DNA from: Solirhodobacter olei
Lineage (GTDB): Bacteria; Pseudomonadota; Alphaproteobacteria; Rhodobacterales; Rhodobacteraceae
Reading direction: 5' to 3'
Assembly: GCF_004010155.1 (NCBI RefSeq)
Contig: NZ_RRYH01000038.1
Span: 1-42,277, forward strand
DNA length: 42,277 bases
Shown: positions 16,534 to 25,104 of the stretch, in pieces
Numbering within the stretch: the first letter of the stretch is position 1
How the letters are laid out: each line of letters starts with the position of its first letter
Notes under the pieces: generated by a model
Databases searched by the model: none
Seen by the model: only the letters and a program-made list of their open reading frames with translations
Told to the model about the DNA's origin: nothing
Translations under genes and position numbers: made by a program

Positions 16534-17268
16534 TCAACCGGACATTTCGAGTACCGGGTCACTGCCGCCCCAAACGCCCTTGCTGGAAATGATGCGGCCG
16601 CGGCTGAACGAGCTTCGATCGAACAGACCGTTCACACGGTGATAGTCGATCTGCGATCGGTGATGTCCGGGCTTATAGGCTGCGGCCATCATCGACGCGT
16701 CGTCCCGCCAGAGCGACACCGTGATCCCATCGTGTCCGTCCACGCCAGCTCCGCTATAGACTGCGCGCCGGATATTGCCGGGAAGAGTGGCGTAGTAGGC
16801 TTGGACATTGCCGATCTCTTTTAGGAACAACACGATGCGGGGCACATCGTCCCGCCCTGGATTTTCATATCCCGCCGAGGTGAAGACCATCAACGGGCCG
16901 CCAGGATCTGTTCGGGCCGCCGCAATGGTACCATTATGTCTTACCTCGCCACGCCAGTTCACCTCCCCCCGATGTGCGAACGGCACCACCAGAGCGTGAT
17001 ACTCCTCGGCCGCATCACCGAGAAACGAGAGATGGCTCTGTGGATTTTCATAGACCTCCTCGGCGTCAGCACGCGTCTGATAAAGACCGAACCCACCCCA
17101 TTCGTCCGAGACGTTGGTACTCATGCCATCGGGGCCGAGTGGTGAGGCCGGATAGAACCGCCACGCCTCGGCCTTCCCTGGCCCAGGCAATGGTTTTCCG
17201 CTGCCGTCAATCGGATTTGTAAATCGAACACGGTGAAACACGATCCAATCGTGGTTCTCAGCAGTCAT
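16534..17268 (-). CDS. CrtA-like (spheroidene monooxygenase-type) uncharacterised protein
   Basis: A 244-residue protein with no signal peptide or membrane span. The C-terminal half carries the pattern of the spheroidene-monooxygenase family: VSLWRDDASMMAAAYKPGHH, then NGLFDRSSFSRGRIISSKGVWGG, resembling the CrtA segment around its helix and final beta strand. The N-terminal half (FHRVRFTNPIDG, and a GGFGLYQTRADAEE segment) is not typical, so this is a distant relative and probably not a carotenoid oxygenase; no other carotenoid genes are present. The start at 17268 has a GGGGGAGG ribosome site. The adjacent alpha/beta hydrolase could process its product, but this is inference. Confidence 0.5.
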   Translation of the reverse strand: MTAENHDWIVFHRVRFTNPIDGSGKPLPGPGKAEAWRFYPASPLGPDGMSTNVSDEWGGFGLYQTRADAEEVYENPQSHLSFLGDAAEEYHALVVPFAHRGEVNWRGEVRHNGTIAAARTDPGGPLMVFTSAGYENPGRDDVPRIVLFLKEIGNVQAYYATLPGNIRRAVYSGAGVDGHDGITVSLWRDDASMMAAAYKPGHHRSQIDYHRVNGLFDRSSFSRGRIISSKGVWGGSDPVLEMSG

Positions 17269-17616
17269 CGGTCCTCCCCCCCCATGACGTTTCTCTGTTA
17301 ATGCGAGGATACTACCGAGTCCTCCAAGCGCAAAGCGGCGGCGCTTGGCGTCGACGGAGCACGAAAGCGCTCGCTCGTGTAATCCAAGAGGTCTTGCGCC
17401 GACCCGGTCTCACGGAGGCGGAAAGGCCTGCTTTCCTGCGCATCGCGGCCATTCGTGGTCATCGCAGCGAACGCGCGCGTCGCGCCCAGACTACCCAATG
17501 CTGCCTGGCAGCGCTGCGCAGAAAGATCCGTTTGGAGCGTCTACCCGCCAAGCATGATGGGCAGGCAGAACCGGCCCTAAGAAGGCCTCGGTGCGAAAGC
17601 CCAATTCGGCCATCGA
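17269..17616. other. Gap without a convincing gene
   Basis: About 350 bp between the DUF849 gene and the CrtA-like gene. Open frames exist on both strands (for example 17298-17498 on the minus strand), but their Arg/Ser/Ala-rich translations show no domain and no ribosome site. It probably is degraded sequence. Confidence 0.45.
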
Positions 17617-18489
17617 TTAGCGAAGAACGCTTTGAAGATCGGCGCGTAGTCGGTCGGCGCTCGCCAAGCTCCATCCAGCGTCACCCAGGATGCCAGCGAT
17701 CGCACGCACGAGGTCGGCATTGCTGTCGGCCCGGCGGCCATCGGGCAAGTGAAGGTTGTTCTCAAACCCGACCCGGATATGCCCGTCCATGAAGGCGCCG
17801 GCGGTGACGCAGGCCGCCTCGTCCCGGCCGAAGGCGCAGGTGGTCCAATGGTCGAAGCGTGGGATATCCGGCGCCAGGAATGGCAGCAGGTCGGCCGGAC
17901 AGGATATTTGGCCCGCAGCGTACCGGCCCAGAACGAAGAGCACCGGCACAGCGTTCCACGGCACGAGGCCGCGCTTCATCAGCGCGGCCAATGCCACGGC
18001 CTCGGCGGGGTCGTACAGGATGATCTGCGGTAGCACGCCTTCCCGCGCCATCCATGCCAGCGTTTCGGCAAAGGCTGTCTCGTGGCCCTGGTCCGGCACG
18101 AATTCGCGCAAGGCGAGGGACGCGGCCTCTGGATGCGTAGCGCGCAGCACCGCGGCCTGCTCCTCGGGCGCATATCGGCCGACGGACTCGGTGGTGATCT
18201 GGATCACCATGTCCTGCCCCACGGCGCGGCGAATGGCGGCGATCGCATCGTGGTAGGCCTCGGCATCAAGGAGATGCCGCCCGGCACCGTCGCGAACATG
18301 GACGTGGATCATTGAGGCCCCGCCATCGCGACATTCGGCTGCCGTTTCAGCAAGTTCCTTTGGCGTCAGCGGTAGCGCAGGGTGATCGGCCTTGGTGCGC
18401 CGACCGCCATTCGGCGCCACCATCAGGGCCACAAGTGGGGCCGCTTCAGCGATCGATTGAGAGGAGGGAACATGATTCATCTGAATCAT
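17617..18489 (-). CDS. Beta-keto acid cleavage enzyme (BKACE, DUF849 family)
   Basis: A 290-residue TIM-barrel enzyme of the 3-keto-5-aminohexanoate cleavage (Kce) family. These Zn2+ enzymes condense a beta-keto acid with acetyl-CoA and release acetoacetate plus a CoA ester. VAPNGGRRTKADHPALPLTPKELA, the metal-binding MIHVHVRD (His62 and His64), the ITTES strand, and the late GFENNLHLPDG loop are family landmarks. Whether the start is ATG 18489 or 18480 is unclear, since neither has a ribosome site; both lie in a palindrome. It is divergent from the RpiR regulator and probably shares control with the aminotransferase and TRAP transporter, suggesting it cleaves the beta-keto acid made by that aminotransferase. 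The exact substrate cannot be read from sequence. Confidence 0.88.
   Translation of the reverse strand: MIQMNHVPSSQSIAEAAPLVALMVAPNGGRRTKADHPALPLTPKELAETAAECRDGGASMIHVHVRDGAGRHLLDAEAYHDAIAAIRRAVGQDMVIQITTESVGRYAPEEQAAVLRATHPEAASLALREFVPDQGHETAFAETLAWMAREGVLPQIILYDPAEAVALAALMKRGLVPWNAVPVLFVLGRYAAGQISCPADLLPFLAPDIPRFDHWTTCAFGRDEAACVTAGAFMDGHIRVGFENNLHLPDGRRADSNADLVRAIAGILGDAGWSLASADRLRADLQSVLR
18472..18489. promoter_or_regulatory. Palindrome over the DUF849 start codon, candidate RpiR operator
   Basis: ATGATTCA and TGAATCAT form perfect 8-bp arms around TC. The palindrome covers both possible start codons of the DUF849 gene (18489 and 18480) and lies about 60 bp before the divergent regulator start. 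A TATGAT -10-like hexamer at 18500-18505 could serve the regulator. Binding here would block both directions. Confidence 0.55.
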
Positions 18490-18547
18490 TGTAGACCACT
18501 ATGATACAAGTGTTGCAATCCCGGATTTGTGATCCTAGGCTCGGCGA

Positions 18548-19429
18548 ATGGATTCTGCTCCTCTCGCCACAACCATCGTCGAAGCATTCGACAGCCTGCC
18601 CGGCCAGCTCCAGTTGGCCGCGCGCTTCGTGCTCGATCACCCGCATGACGTGGCGCTGCTGTCGATGCGCGAGCAGGCGCGGCGGGCCAAGGTGAAGCCC
18701 GCCACGATGATGCGGCTGGCCCAGCATCTGGGCTTCGATGGCTATGACGCCCTACGGCAACGATATGCCGAGGCGGTGCGCGATGGCGGCCTGGGTTTCG
18801 CCGGGCGGGCGAGTGATCAGGTCAGGAGCCAGCAACTCAAGGGCGAAATGGCTTTGGCCGCAGACATGTTGTCGTCGCTCGGGCGGCAGTTCGGCCAGAT
18901 GGCGGGTCCTGAGACGATCGCGCGGATTGCCGCTGCGGCTCGGGAGCTCGGGGCGGCGCGGCGCATCTTCTGCCTCGGGCTGCGGTCGAGCTACGGCGCG
19001 GCCTGGCACTTCAGCTATATCCTGTCGCTTTTCGGCGATGCCGGAGTGATGCTCGACGGCACGGGCGGGATGAGCGCCGACCGGCTCCGCAGCGCGTCGT
19101 CCGAGGACGCGCTCGTCGTTGTCAGTGTCTCTCCTTACACCCGCGTGACGCTGGAGATCGCAGGGTATGCCGCCAAGCGGGGTGTGCCCATTGTCGCAGT
19201 GACCGACAGCGAGGTTGCCCCGCTCGCGCAGATCGCCCGCCACACGCTGGTGGCGCCGATCGAAAGCCCGTCCTTCTTTCACACCATGGCGCCAACCTTC
19301 GCGCTGGCCGAGATCCTCGCTGTGCTGGTTGCGGGGCGCGGCGGCGAGGCAGCGCTCGACACGCTGCGAAAGTCCGACGCCCTGATGGCCGAATTCCAGA
19401 CCCACCATTCCCGCAACCCGAGGTCCTGA
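18548..19429 (+). CDS. RpiR-family transcriptional regulator
   Basis: A 293-residue regulator with the N-terminal RpiR helix-turn-helix (residues 1-77; LQLAARFVLDHPHDVALLSM, then AKVKPATMMRLAQHLGFDGYDALR) and a SIS domain (about 130-265) holding GLRSSYGAAWHF and VVVSVSPYTRVTLEIAGYA. It differs from the muropeptide regulator at the SIS ligand loop (Ser-Pro-Tyr instead of Tyr-Ser-Gly-Ser), which may mean a different ligand or none. The aminotransferase gene starts 6 bp after it, so regulator, aminotransferase and transporter likely form one unit, with the DUF849 gene divergent. Confidence 0.88.
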   Translation: MDSAPLATTIVEAFDSLPGQLQLAARFVLDHPHDVALLSMREQARRAKVKPATMMRLAQHLGFDGYDALRQRYAEAVRDGGLGFAGRASDQVRSQQLKGEMALAADMLSSLGRQFGQMAGPETIARIAAAARELGAARRIFCLGLRSSYGAAWHFSYILSLFGDAGVMLDGTGGMSADRLRSASSEDALVVVSVSPYTRVTLEIAGYAAKRGVPIVAVTDSEVAPLAQIARHTLVAPIESPSFFHTMAPTFALAEILAVLVAGRGGEAALDTLRKSDALMAEFQTHHSRNPRS

Positions 19430-19435
19430 ACGCCC

Positions 19436-20776
19436 ATGAGCCAACTGCTGCATCGCCAGATCAAGACGGACCTCCCGATCGCAGTGGGAGGGGACGGCAT
19501 CGAGTTGATCGACAAGGCCGGCAAACGCTATATCGACGCCTCGGGTGGGGCAGCTGTGTCCTGCCTTGGCCACAACCATCCCGACGTCATTTCCGCTCTG
19601 CATTCTCAGCTCGACAAGCTCGCCTATGCCCATACCGGCTTTTTCACCACCGAGGTAGCTGAGGCGCTGGCCGAAAGGCTGATCGCAGACGCGCCCGGGG
19701 ACCTCTCGCATGTCTACCTGGTCTCCGGCGGCTCGGAGGCCGTCGAGGCGGCACTGAAGATGGCGCGGCAGTATTTCGTCGAGATGGGCGAGCCGCAGCG
19801 CCGCCACATCATCGCGCGCCGCCAGAGCTATCACGGCAACACGCTCGGGGCGCTGGCCGCGGGCGGCAACGCATGGCGGCGCCGGCAGTTTCAGCCGCTC
19901 CTGGTCGAGACCCATCACATCGACCCGTGCTTTGCCTATCGCCATCAGGATCCGATGGAAAGCGCCGAGGATTACGCAGCCCGCGCCGCCCAGGCGCTCG
20001 CCGACAAGGTCGAGGAACTCGGCGGCGAGAATGTAGTCGCCTTTGTCGCAGAGACGGTGGTGGGCGCCACGGCAGGGGCGGTGCCGCCCGTTGCGGACTA
20101 CTTCAAGCGCATCCGCGAGATCTGCGACCGCCATGGAATCCTCCTCATCCTCGACGAGGTGATGTCGGGCATGGGCCGCACCGGGACGCTGCATGCCTTC
20201 GAGCAGGAGGGCGTCGTGCCGGACCTGCTGACAATCGCCAAGGGTCTTGGCGGCGGCTACCAGCCGGTCGGCGCGGTGCTGCTCGGGCGCCACATCTACG
20301 ACGCCTTCGCAGGTGGCTCCGGCTTCTTCCAGCACGGGCATACCTACATGGGCCACCCGATGGCGGCGGCAGCGGCGCTGGCGGTGCAGGAGGTGATCGC
20401 CCGCGACAACCTGCTGGCCAACGTACGGGAAATGGGAGGTGCTCTCGCCGACCGGCTCACATCGCGCTTCGGCAATCACCCGCATATCGGCGATATCCGC
20501 GGCCGTGGCCTGTTCCAGGCCATCGAGCTTGTCGCCGATCGAGGGACCAAGGCAGCGTTCGATCCCGCACTGAAGCTCAACGCAAAGATCAAGGCAGCCG
20601 CCATGGCCCGCGGCCTCATGGTCTACCCGATGGGCGGTACCATCGACGGGGTACGCGGCGATCACGTCCTGCTGGCGCCGCCTTTCATCGTGACGGAAGA
20701 GCAGATCGACACCATCGCCAACAGGCTCAGCGAAGCGGTCGAGGACGCGCTCGCGCAGATCGCGCCGGGGCGATGA
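19436..20776 (+). CDS. Class III (omega-type) PLP aminotransferase
   Basis: A 446-residue fold-type I aminotransferase. Landmarks: ASGGAAVSCLGHNHPDV (residues 35-51), the cofactor-phosphate turn SGGSEAVEAALKMAR (97-111), the SYHGNTLGAL Tyr-His pair, LILDEVMSGMGRTG with the pyridine-binding Asp240, and TIAKGLGGGYQPVGAV with the Schiff-base Lys269. This subgroup includes beta-amino acid, taurine and omega-amino acid:pyruvate transaminases, and the product feeds the pathway suggested by the neighbouring DUF849 enzyme. It likely makes a keto acid from an imported amino compound. Cytosolic; the ribosome site is weak, with GAGG 12 nt before ATG 19436, hinting at coupling to the upstream regulator gene. 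Confidence 0.88.
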   Translation: MSQLLHRQIKTDLPIAVGGDGIELIDKAGKRYIDASGGAAVSCLGHNHPDVISALHSQLDKLAYAHTGFFTTEVAEALAERLIADAPGDLSHVYLVSGGSEAVEAALKMARQYFVEMGEPQRRHIIARRQSYHGNTLGALAAGGNAWRRRQFQPLLVETHHIDPCFAYRHQDPMESAEDYAARAAQALADKVEELGGENVVAFVAETVVGATAGAVPPVADYFKRIREICDRHGILLILDEVMSGMGRTGTLHAFEQEGVVPDLLTIAKGLGGGYQPVGAVLLGRHIYDAFAGGSGFFQHGHTYMGHPMAAAAALAVQEVIARDNLLANVREMGGALADRLTSRFGNHPHIGDIRGRGLFQAIELVADRGTKAAFDPALKLNAKIKAAAMARGLMVYPMGGTIDGVRGDHVLLAPPFIVTEEQIDTIANRLSEAVEDALAQIAPGR

Positions 20777-20888
20777 AGAGAAGACCGGCCGACCGATGCA
20801 TCGGTGCCGGGAAGACCGCCCCGGGGGCAACAATCCGAGGCGCAAAACATGTCCCCGGCCGGGGGCACAACCACATGGGAGACATTGA
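20777..20888 (+). promoter_or_regulatory. GC-rich intercistronic palindromes before the TAXI gene
   Basis: Between the aminotransferase and the binding-protein gene lie a perfect 14-bp palindrome, ACCGATGCATCGGT (20792-20805), flanked by CCGGC and GCCGG that extend the stem, then CCCCGGGGG, and CCCCGGCCGGGGG (about 20852-20864). No T-run follows. They probably shape or protect the message rather than end it; the following gene has its own GGGAGA ribosome site. Confidence 0.45.
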
Positions 20889-21857
20889 ATGTCCAGAGTC
20901 TTGAAAACCCTGTTCTCGGCGGCCATCGTCGCGGGCGGCCTGAACGCCGCCCCGGTTTCGGCGGCCGATCAGTTCATCACCATCGGCACCGGTGGCGTGA
21001 CGGGCGTCTACTACGCGGTTGGCGGCGCAATCTGCCGGCTGATGAACAAGACCCGGGCCGAGACCCATATCCGTTGCTCGACCGAATCTACCGGCGGCTC
21101 GGTTTTCAACGTCAACGCGATCCATACTGGCGACCTCGACTTCGGCATGGCGCAGTCCGACGTGCAGTATCAGGCCATCAACGGCACCGGCCATTTCAAG
21201 GGCAAGAAGGTGGGCGAACTGCGCGCCGTCTTCTCCGTCCATCCCGAGCCGTTCACGGTGCTGGCCCGCCCGGGCGAGGGCATCAAGACCTTTGCTGACT
21301 TCAAGGGCAAGCGCTTCAATATCGGCAACCCCGGCTCCGGCACCCGCGCCTCGATGGAGGAACTGCTGAAGCAGATGGGCTGGAGTGACAAGTCCTTCTC
21401 GCTGGCCGCGGAGCTGAAAGCCGACGAGCAGGGCTCCGCGCTCTGCGACAACAAGATCGACGGCTTCTTCTACGGCGTGGGCCATCCGTCGGCCGCCATT
21501 CAGGACCCGACGACCCAGTGCAACGCCAAGCTGATCCCGCTGACCGGGCCGGCGGTCGACGCGCTGGTCAAGGCGCACCCCTATTACTCCTACGCCACGA
21601 TCCCGGGCGGCATGTACAACGCCAACCCAAACCCGACCAAGACCTTCGGTGTGCGGGCGACGCTGGTCACGAGCGCCAACACGCCCGATCAAGTGGTCTA
21701 CGACCTGGTGAAGTCGGTGTTCGAGAACTTCGATGAGTTCAAGAAGCTGCACCCGGCCTTCGCGCATCTCGATCCGAAGGAGATGATTACGAAGGGGCTG
21801 TCCGCGCCGCTGCATCCGGGCGCCATCAAGTATTACAAGGAACGCGGCTGGATGTGA
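20889..21857 (+). CDS. TAXI-family TRAP transporter solute-binding protein
   Basis: A 322-residue exported protein: a Sec signal peptide (residues 1-25, cleavage after VSA), then the TAXI pattern [73 protein letters not shown], and a late [16 protein letters not shown] proteins bind organic acids such as glutamate or other carboxylates and hand them to a fused TRAP permease, encoded here 100 bp downstream. Two Cys residues (about 49 and 62) may form a disulphide. The ligand is unknown; context suggests the amino-compound handled by the aminotransferase. Confidence 0.92.
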   Translation: MSRVLKTLFSAAIVAGGLNAAPVSAADQFITIGTGGVTGVYYAVGGAICRLMNKTRAETHIRCSTESTGGSVFNVNAIHTGDLDFGMAQSDVQYQAINGTGHFKGKKVGELRAVFSVHPEPFTVLARPGEGIKTFADFKGKRFNIGNPGSGTRASMEELLKQMGWSDKSFSLAAELKADEQGSALCDNKIDGFFYGVGHPSAAIQDPTTQCNAKLIPLTGPAVDALVKAHPYYSYATIPGGMYNANPNPTKTFGVRATLVTSANTPDQVVYDLVKSVFENFDEFKKLHPAFAHLDPKEMITKGLSAPLHPGAIKYYKERGWM

Positions 21858-21870
21858 TCCTGCCGACGGC

Positions 21871-21894
21871 GGAGGGCGCGTCATGGTGCCCTCC
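21871..21894 (+). terminator. Intercistronic stem-loop, possible attenuator before the TRAP permease
   Basis: GGAGGGC (21871-21877) and GCCCTCC (21888-21894) form a perfect 7-bp stem with a 10-nt loop, 14 bp after the TAXI stop codon. A short T-run (TTTT, 21900-21903) follows, so partial termination is possible, leaving more binding protein than permease. Readthrough to the permease gene at 21958 is expected. Confidence 0.55.
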
Positions 21895-21957
21895 GTGCCT
21901 TTTCGTCGTGACAGATGACGAGCGCCAAACAGCAAGAGAAGAACGGGGAGACCGGCC

Positions 21958-24564
21958 ATGAGCCAGGTTGACGACGGACACCAGCATGTCGATGTCGATG
22001 CGCTCAACGAGATGGTCGCAGAGGCCGATACCGGTGGGCGCAAGCCCGGCGGATTGACCGGCAAACTGATCGTCGCGGTCGCTATCGCCTGGTCGCTCTT
22101 CCAGATCTGGTATGCGTCGCCGATCCCCTACGCGATCACCTGGGGCGTGATCAGTGACAGCATCGCGCGCGACATCCACCTCGCCTTCGCGCTTTTCCTC
22201 GTGATGCTGACCTTCCCAGCCTTCAAACGGTCGCCTCGGGACCGAGTGCCGCTTTTCGACTGGGCGCTGGCCATCGCGGGCGCCGCCTCGACCCTCTACC
22301 TCGTGGTCTTCTACGTTGCGATCGCCAATCGGCCCGGCCTGCCCACGACGGCAGACATCGTGGTCAGCGTCATCGGCGTCCTGATCCTTCTGGAGGCGGC
22401 GCGCCGGGCCGTGGGTCCGGCAATCACGGTCATTGCCGTCATCATGCTGGCCTATATCTTCCTCGGCCCCTACATGCCTGGGCTTCTCGCGCACAAGAGC
22501 TCGTCTCTCTCCCGCGTCGCTTCGCAGATGTGGCTGACCTCCGAAGGCGTCTTCGGCGTGGCACTCGGTGTGTCGACCAATGTCGTCTTCATGTTCGTCC
22601 TCTTTGGCACGCTCCTGGAACGGGCGGGTGCCGGCGGTTATTTCATCCAGCTCGCCTTCTCGCTTCTGGGGAAATACCGCGGCGGCCCGGCCAAGGCCGG
22701 CGTTGTGGCCTCCGGCCTCACCGGGATGATCTCGGGCTCGTCGATCGCCAATGTTGTCACCACCGGTACCTTCACCATCCCGTTGATGAAGCGCGTCGGC
22801 TATCCGGCGGTGAAGGCGGGGGCGATCGAGTGCGCCGCTGGCGTCAACGGACAGCTGATGCCGCCGGTGATGGGGGCTGCGGCCTTCCTGATCGCCGAGT
22901 ATGTCGGCATCAGCTATGCAGAGGTGGTCAGGCACGCCTTCCTGCCCGCACTGCTGACCTATGGCTCCTTGTTTTACATCGTCGATATCGAGGCGATGAA
23001 GATGGGCTTGACCGGCCTGCCGTCCCCGCAAGCATCCGGACGCTTTCAGAGCCTCGCCCGCGGGCTCATGGGCATCTGTGGCTTCGTAGTGCTGGCGGGG
23101 GTCGTCTACTACGGTATCGGCTGGACCAAGGTGGTGTTCGGCCCGGCCGCGACCTGGATCGTGCTCGCGGCGCTGATCGCACTCTACATCGTCCTTGTTC
23201 GCTACCGCGCCGGTCACCCGGACCTGCCGCTTGATGATATCGACAAGGCCTTTGACGAGGTCCCGCATTTCGGCGAGACCGCGCGCACGGGCCTGCACTT
23301 CATCCTGCCGGTGGTGCTCTTGATCTGGTGCCTGATGGTTGAGGAGCTTTCGCCCGGCCTTTCCGCGTTTTACGGCGTCGTGGCGCTGATGGCGTTGATT
23401 GTGACGCAGCGGCCCCTCACGGCCTACTTCCGGCGCGAACGCGACCTTGGCCCGCATTGGAAGGCAGGCTTTGTCGAGCTTTTCGAGGGCCTTTCGGCGG
23501 CCGGGCGAAATATGACTTCGGTCGGTATCGCTACGGCCACGGCGGGCATAATCGTTGGTACCGTGCTTCTGACAGGTGTCGGGCTTGTGATGACCGAGCT
23601 CGTGGAGTTCATCTCTGGTGGCCATCTGATTATCATCCTGATCTTCACGGCCTTCATCTGCATCATCCTAGGCATGGGGATGCCGACGACCGCTTCCTAT
23701 GTCGTCGTCGCCACTCTGATGGCGCCGGTGATTGTCAACCTCGCCGCCCAGAACGACCTTGCCGTGTCACTGGTGGCGGTGCATCTCTTCGTCTTCTACT
23801 TCGGGCTGATGGCGGACGTGACACCACCGGTCGGACTTGCCGCCTACGCTGCGGCGGCCATCTCCGGCGCCGATCCGGTGAAGACCGGCTTCCAGGGGTT
23901 CAAATACGAGATCCGGACTGCCCTTCTGCCCTTCATCTTCATCTTCAACGGCGGCTTGCTGATGATTGGCATAAATGGTCCGCTCGACTTCCTGATGATG
24001 CTGGTGACCTCGGTGCTGGCGATGCTGTCCTTTGTGTCCGCGACACAGGGTTGGTTTCTCGTCCGAAACCGGTGGTGGGAGTCGGTGGCGCTGCTGCTTG
24101 TCTGCTTCACGCTCTTCCGGCCGGGCTTCTGGCTCGACCAGATCTATGCCCCCTTCGTCACCCGTCCCGCGACCGAGCTGATGACCCAGATCGATCACAC
24201 CGAGGCCGGCCAGCCCTTGCACCTTCTTGTGAAATCGCTCGACTACAAGGGCGACGAGGTGGAGAAGCTCGTCCGCATCAATCTCGGTGACGGCAAGACC
24301 GCCGCAGCCCGGCTCAGTGAGGGTGGATTGAGAGTCAATGTGCTCGGGGAGAGCGTGACCGTAAGCTCGGTTCGCCTCGGCAGCCAGGCCGCCAAGTTCG
24401 GCCTGCAATTCGGTGACACGATCATCGGCATCAACGTGCCCGCGGTGCGACCCTCCCGCTACTGGTTCGCGATACCTGGCCTGCTTCTTCTTGGCTTCAT
24501 CTTTTGGGCACAGCGCCGTAGGCGGCGTGCGAGCGGCTTTCGGCCGGCAGCCATTCGGACCTGA
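21958..24564 (+). CDS. TRAP transporter fused permease (4TM/12TM type)
   Basis: An 868-residue integral membrane protein fusing the small DctQ-like and large DctM-like subunits, as is standard for TAXI-linked TRAP systems. After a short cytosolic head come the hydrophobic DctQ-like spans (about 35-130) and the DctM region with GVVASGLTGMISGSSIANVVTTGTFT (about 249), AAGVNGQLMPPVMGAAAFL and the later GMGMPTTASYVVVATLMAPV and FGLMADVTPPVGLA motifs that form the ion/substrate path. About 200 C-terminal residues form a DUF3394-like tail. It uses the Na+ or H+ gradient. The ribosome site GGGGAGA lies 7 nt before ATG 21958. Confidence 0.92.
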   Translation: MSQVDDGHQHVDVDALNEMVAEADTGGRKPGGLTGKLIVAVAIAWSLFQIWYASPIPYAITWGVISDSIARDIHLAFALFLVMLTFPAFKRSPRDRVPLFDWALAIAGAASTLYLVVFYVAIANRPGLPTTADIVVSVIGVLILLEAARRAVGPAITVIAVIMLAYIFLGPYMPGLLAHKSSSLSRVASQMWLTSEGVFGVALGVSTNVVFMFVLFGTLLERAGAGGYFIQLAFSLLGKYRGGPAKAGVVASGLTGMISGSSIANVVTTGTFTIPLMKRVGYPAVKAGAIECAAGVNGQLMPPVMGAAAFLIAEYVGISYAEVVRHAFLPALLTYGSLFYIVDIEAMKMGLTGLPSPQASGRFQSLARGLMGICGFVVLAGVVYYGIGWTKVVFGPAATWIVLAALIALYIVLVRYRAGHPDLPLDDIDKAFDEVPHFGETARTGLHFILPVVLLIWCLMVEELSPGLSAFYGVVALMALIVTQRPLTAYFRRERDLGPHWKAGFVELFEGLSAAGRNMTSVGIATATAGIIVGTVLLTGVGLVMTELVEFISGGHLIIILIFTAFICIILGMGMPTTASYVVVATLMAPVIVNLAAQNDLAVSLVAVHLFVFYFGLMADVTPPVGLAAYAAAAISGADPVKTGFQGFKYEIRTALLPFIFIFNGGLLMIGINGPLDFLMMLVTSVLAMLSFVSATQGWFLVRNRWWESVALLLVCFTLFRPGFWLDQIYAPFVTRPATELMTQIDHTEAGQPLHLLVKSLDYKGDEVEKLVRINLGDGKTAAARLSEGGLRVNVLGESVTVSSVRLGSQAAKFGLQFGDTIIGINVPAVRPSRYWFAIPGLLLLGFIFWAQRRRRRASGFRPAAIRT

Positions 24565-24902
24565 CCTATTGTCCAATGACAGTCACCGGGAAGACGCGTC
24601 GCGACCCTCCGCGTGACGGCTGCCAGGCCTGCTGCAGATGCTATGGGCCGGGATCAACGCAGGTGACGTACCAATGGGTTGATGCCGGCCGATTCACAGC
24701 ATGCGCCGCCCCCACCCCCCATCGTGATTCCGTTGCGGGCTGAGATGGTGCCGGAGGTGCGAGCCGTGGGCGGTGAATTGAGAGATCAGAATGACCTCAC
24801 TGTGTATTCCCGGATGAGCTTATTCTAAGCGCTTGGCGGCGGTGGCTTAGGCCCGCGGCATCAGGGCGTAGATGTCCTTCTCGAGATGGCCTTGGCGAGG
24901 TT
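24565..24902. other. Gap to the left of the Tn3-type inverted repeat
   Basis: About 340 bp after the TRAP permease. No gene with a start and domain is visible. A minus-strand frame ending at 24847 reads HLEKDIYALMPRA, which looks protein-like but has no upstream continuation outside the transposon end, so it may be the tail of a gene interrupted by the insertion at 24902/24903. Confidence 0.4.
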
Positions 24903-24940
24903 GGGGTCTGATGCCGGAGGGGGCAGGATCCTACGCTAAG
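24903..24940 (+). repeat. 38-bp terminal inverted repeat of a Tn3-family element
   Basis: The segment begins with GGGG and ends with TACGCTAAG, exactly 38 bp, the length and end motifs of Tn21/Tn1721-type Tn3-family terminal repeats (GGGG outermost, ACGCTAAG innermost). Its orientation puts the element body to the right, and the transposase relic there ends inside this repeat. I could not find a matching right end (CTTAGCGTA... CCCC) in the window, so the element is truncated. Confidence 0.75.
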
Positions 24941-25019
24941 CTCTTTTCGGCCATCTGTACTCCCCCGTGAGCAGGATATGTGCCCAGCCGAGAGGCGAGA
25001 TGTGGGCCAGGAGGTTGGG
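24936..25019 (-). pseudogene. tnpA: C-terminal relic of a Tn3-family transposase
   Basis: The last 27 codons of a Tn3-family TnpA: LLAHISPLGWAHILLTGEY, then RWPK and a TAG stop (24938-24936) lying inside the 38-bp repeat, as is usual for these transposases. The match to the conserved LLAH(V/I)SPLGWEHI-x-LTGEYRW end is unmistakable. Upstream of about 25019 the frame no longer resembles the family, so nearly all of the roughly 990-residue gene is gone. Confidence 0.8.
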
Positions 25020-25104
25020 AGAGCGTTGGTATGTGTGGTGTCGGGGACGTGATCGAAACACGCTACCCGATGGCTCGCTAGCCCGATGGCGGGTGAACTT
25101 GTCA

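Noticed and set aside
18752-20926. Very long minus-strand open frame (724 codons) across the rpiR and aminotransferase genes
   Set aside because: It is antisense to two well-supported genes; the His/Arg/Gly-rich translation has no domain. It arises from high GC codon bias.
21826-23625. Long minus-strand open frame (599 codons) over the TRAP genes
   Set aside because: Antisense shadow of the fused TRAP permease; composition is Asp/His/Arg-rich without hydrophobic core or motif.
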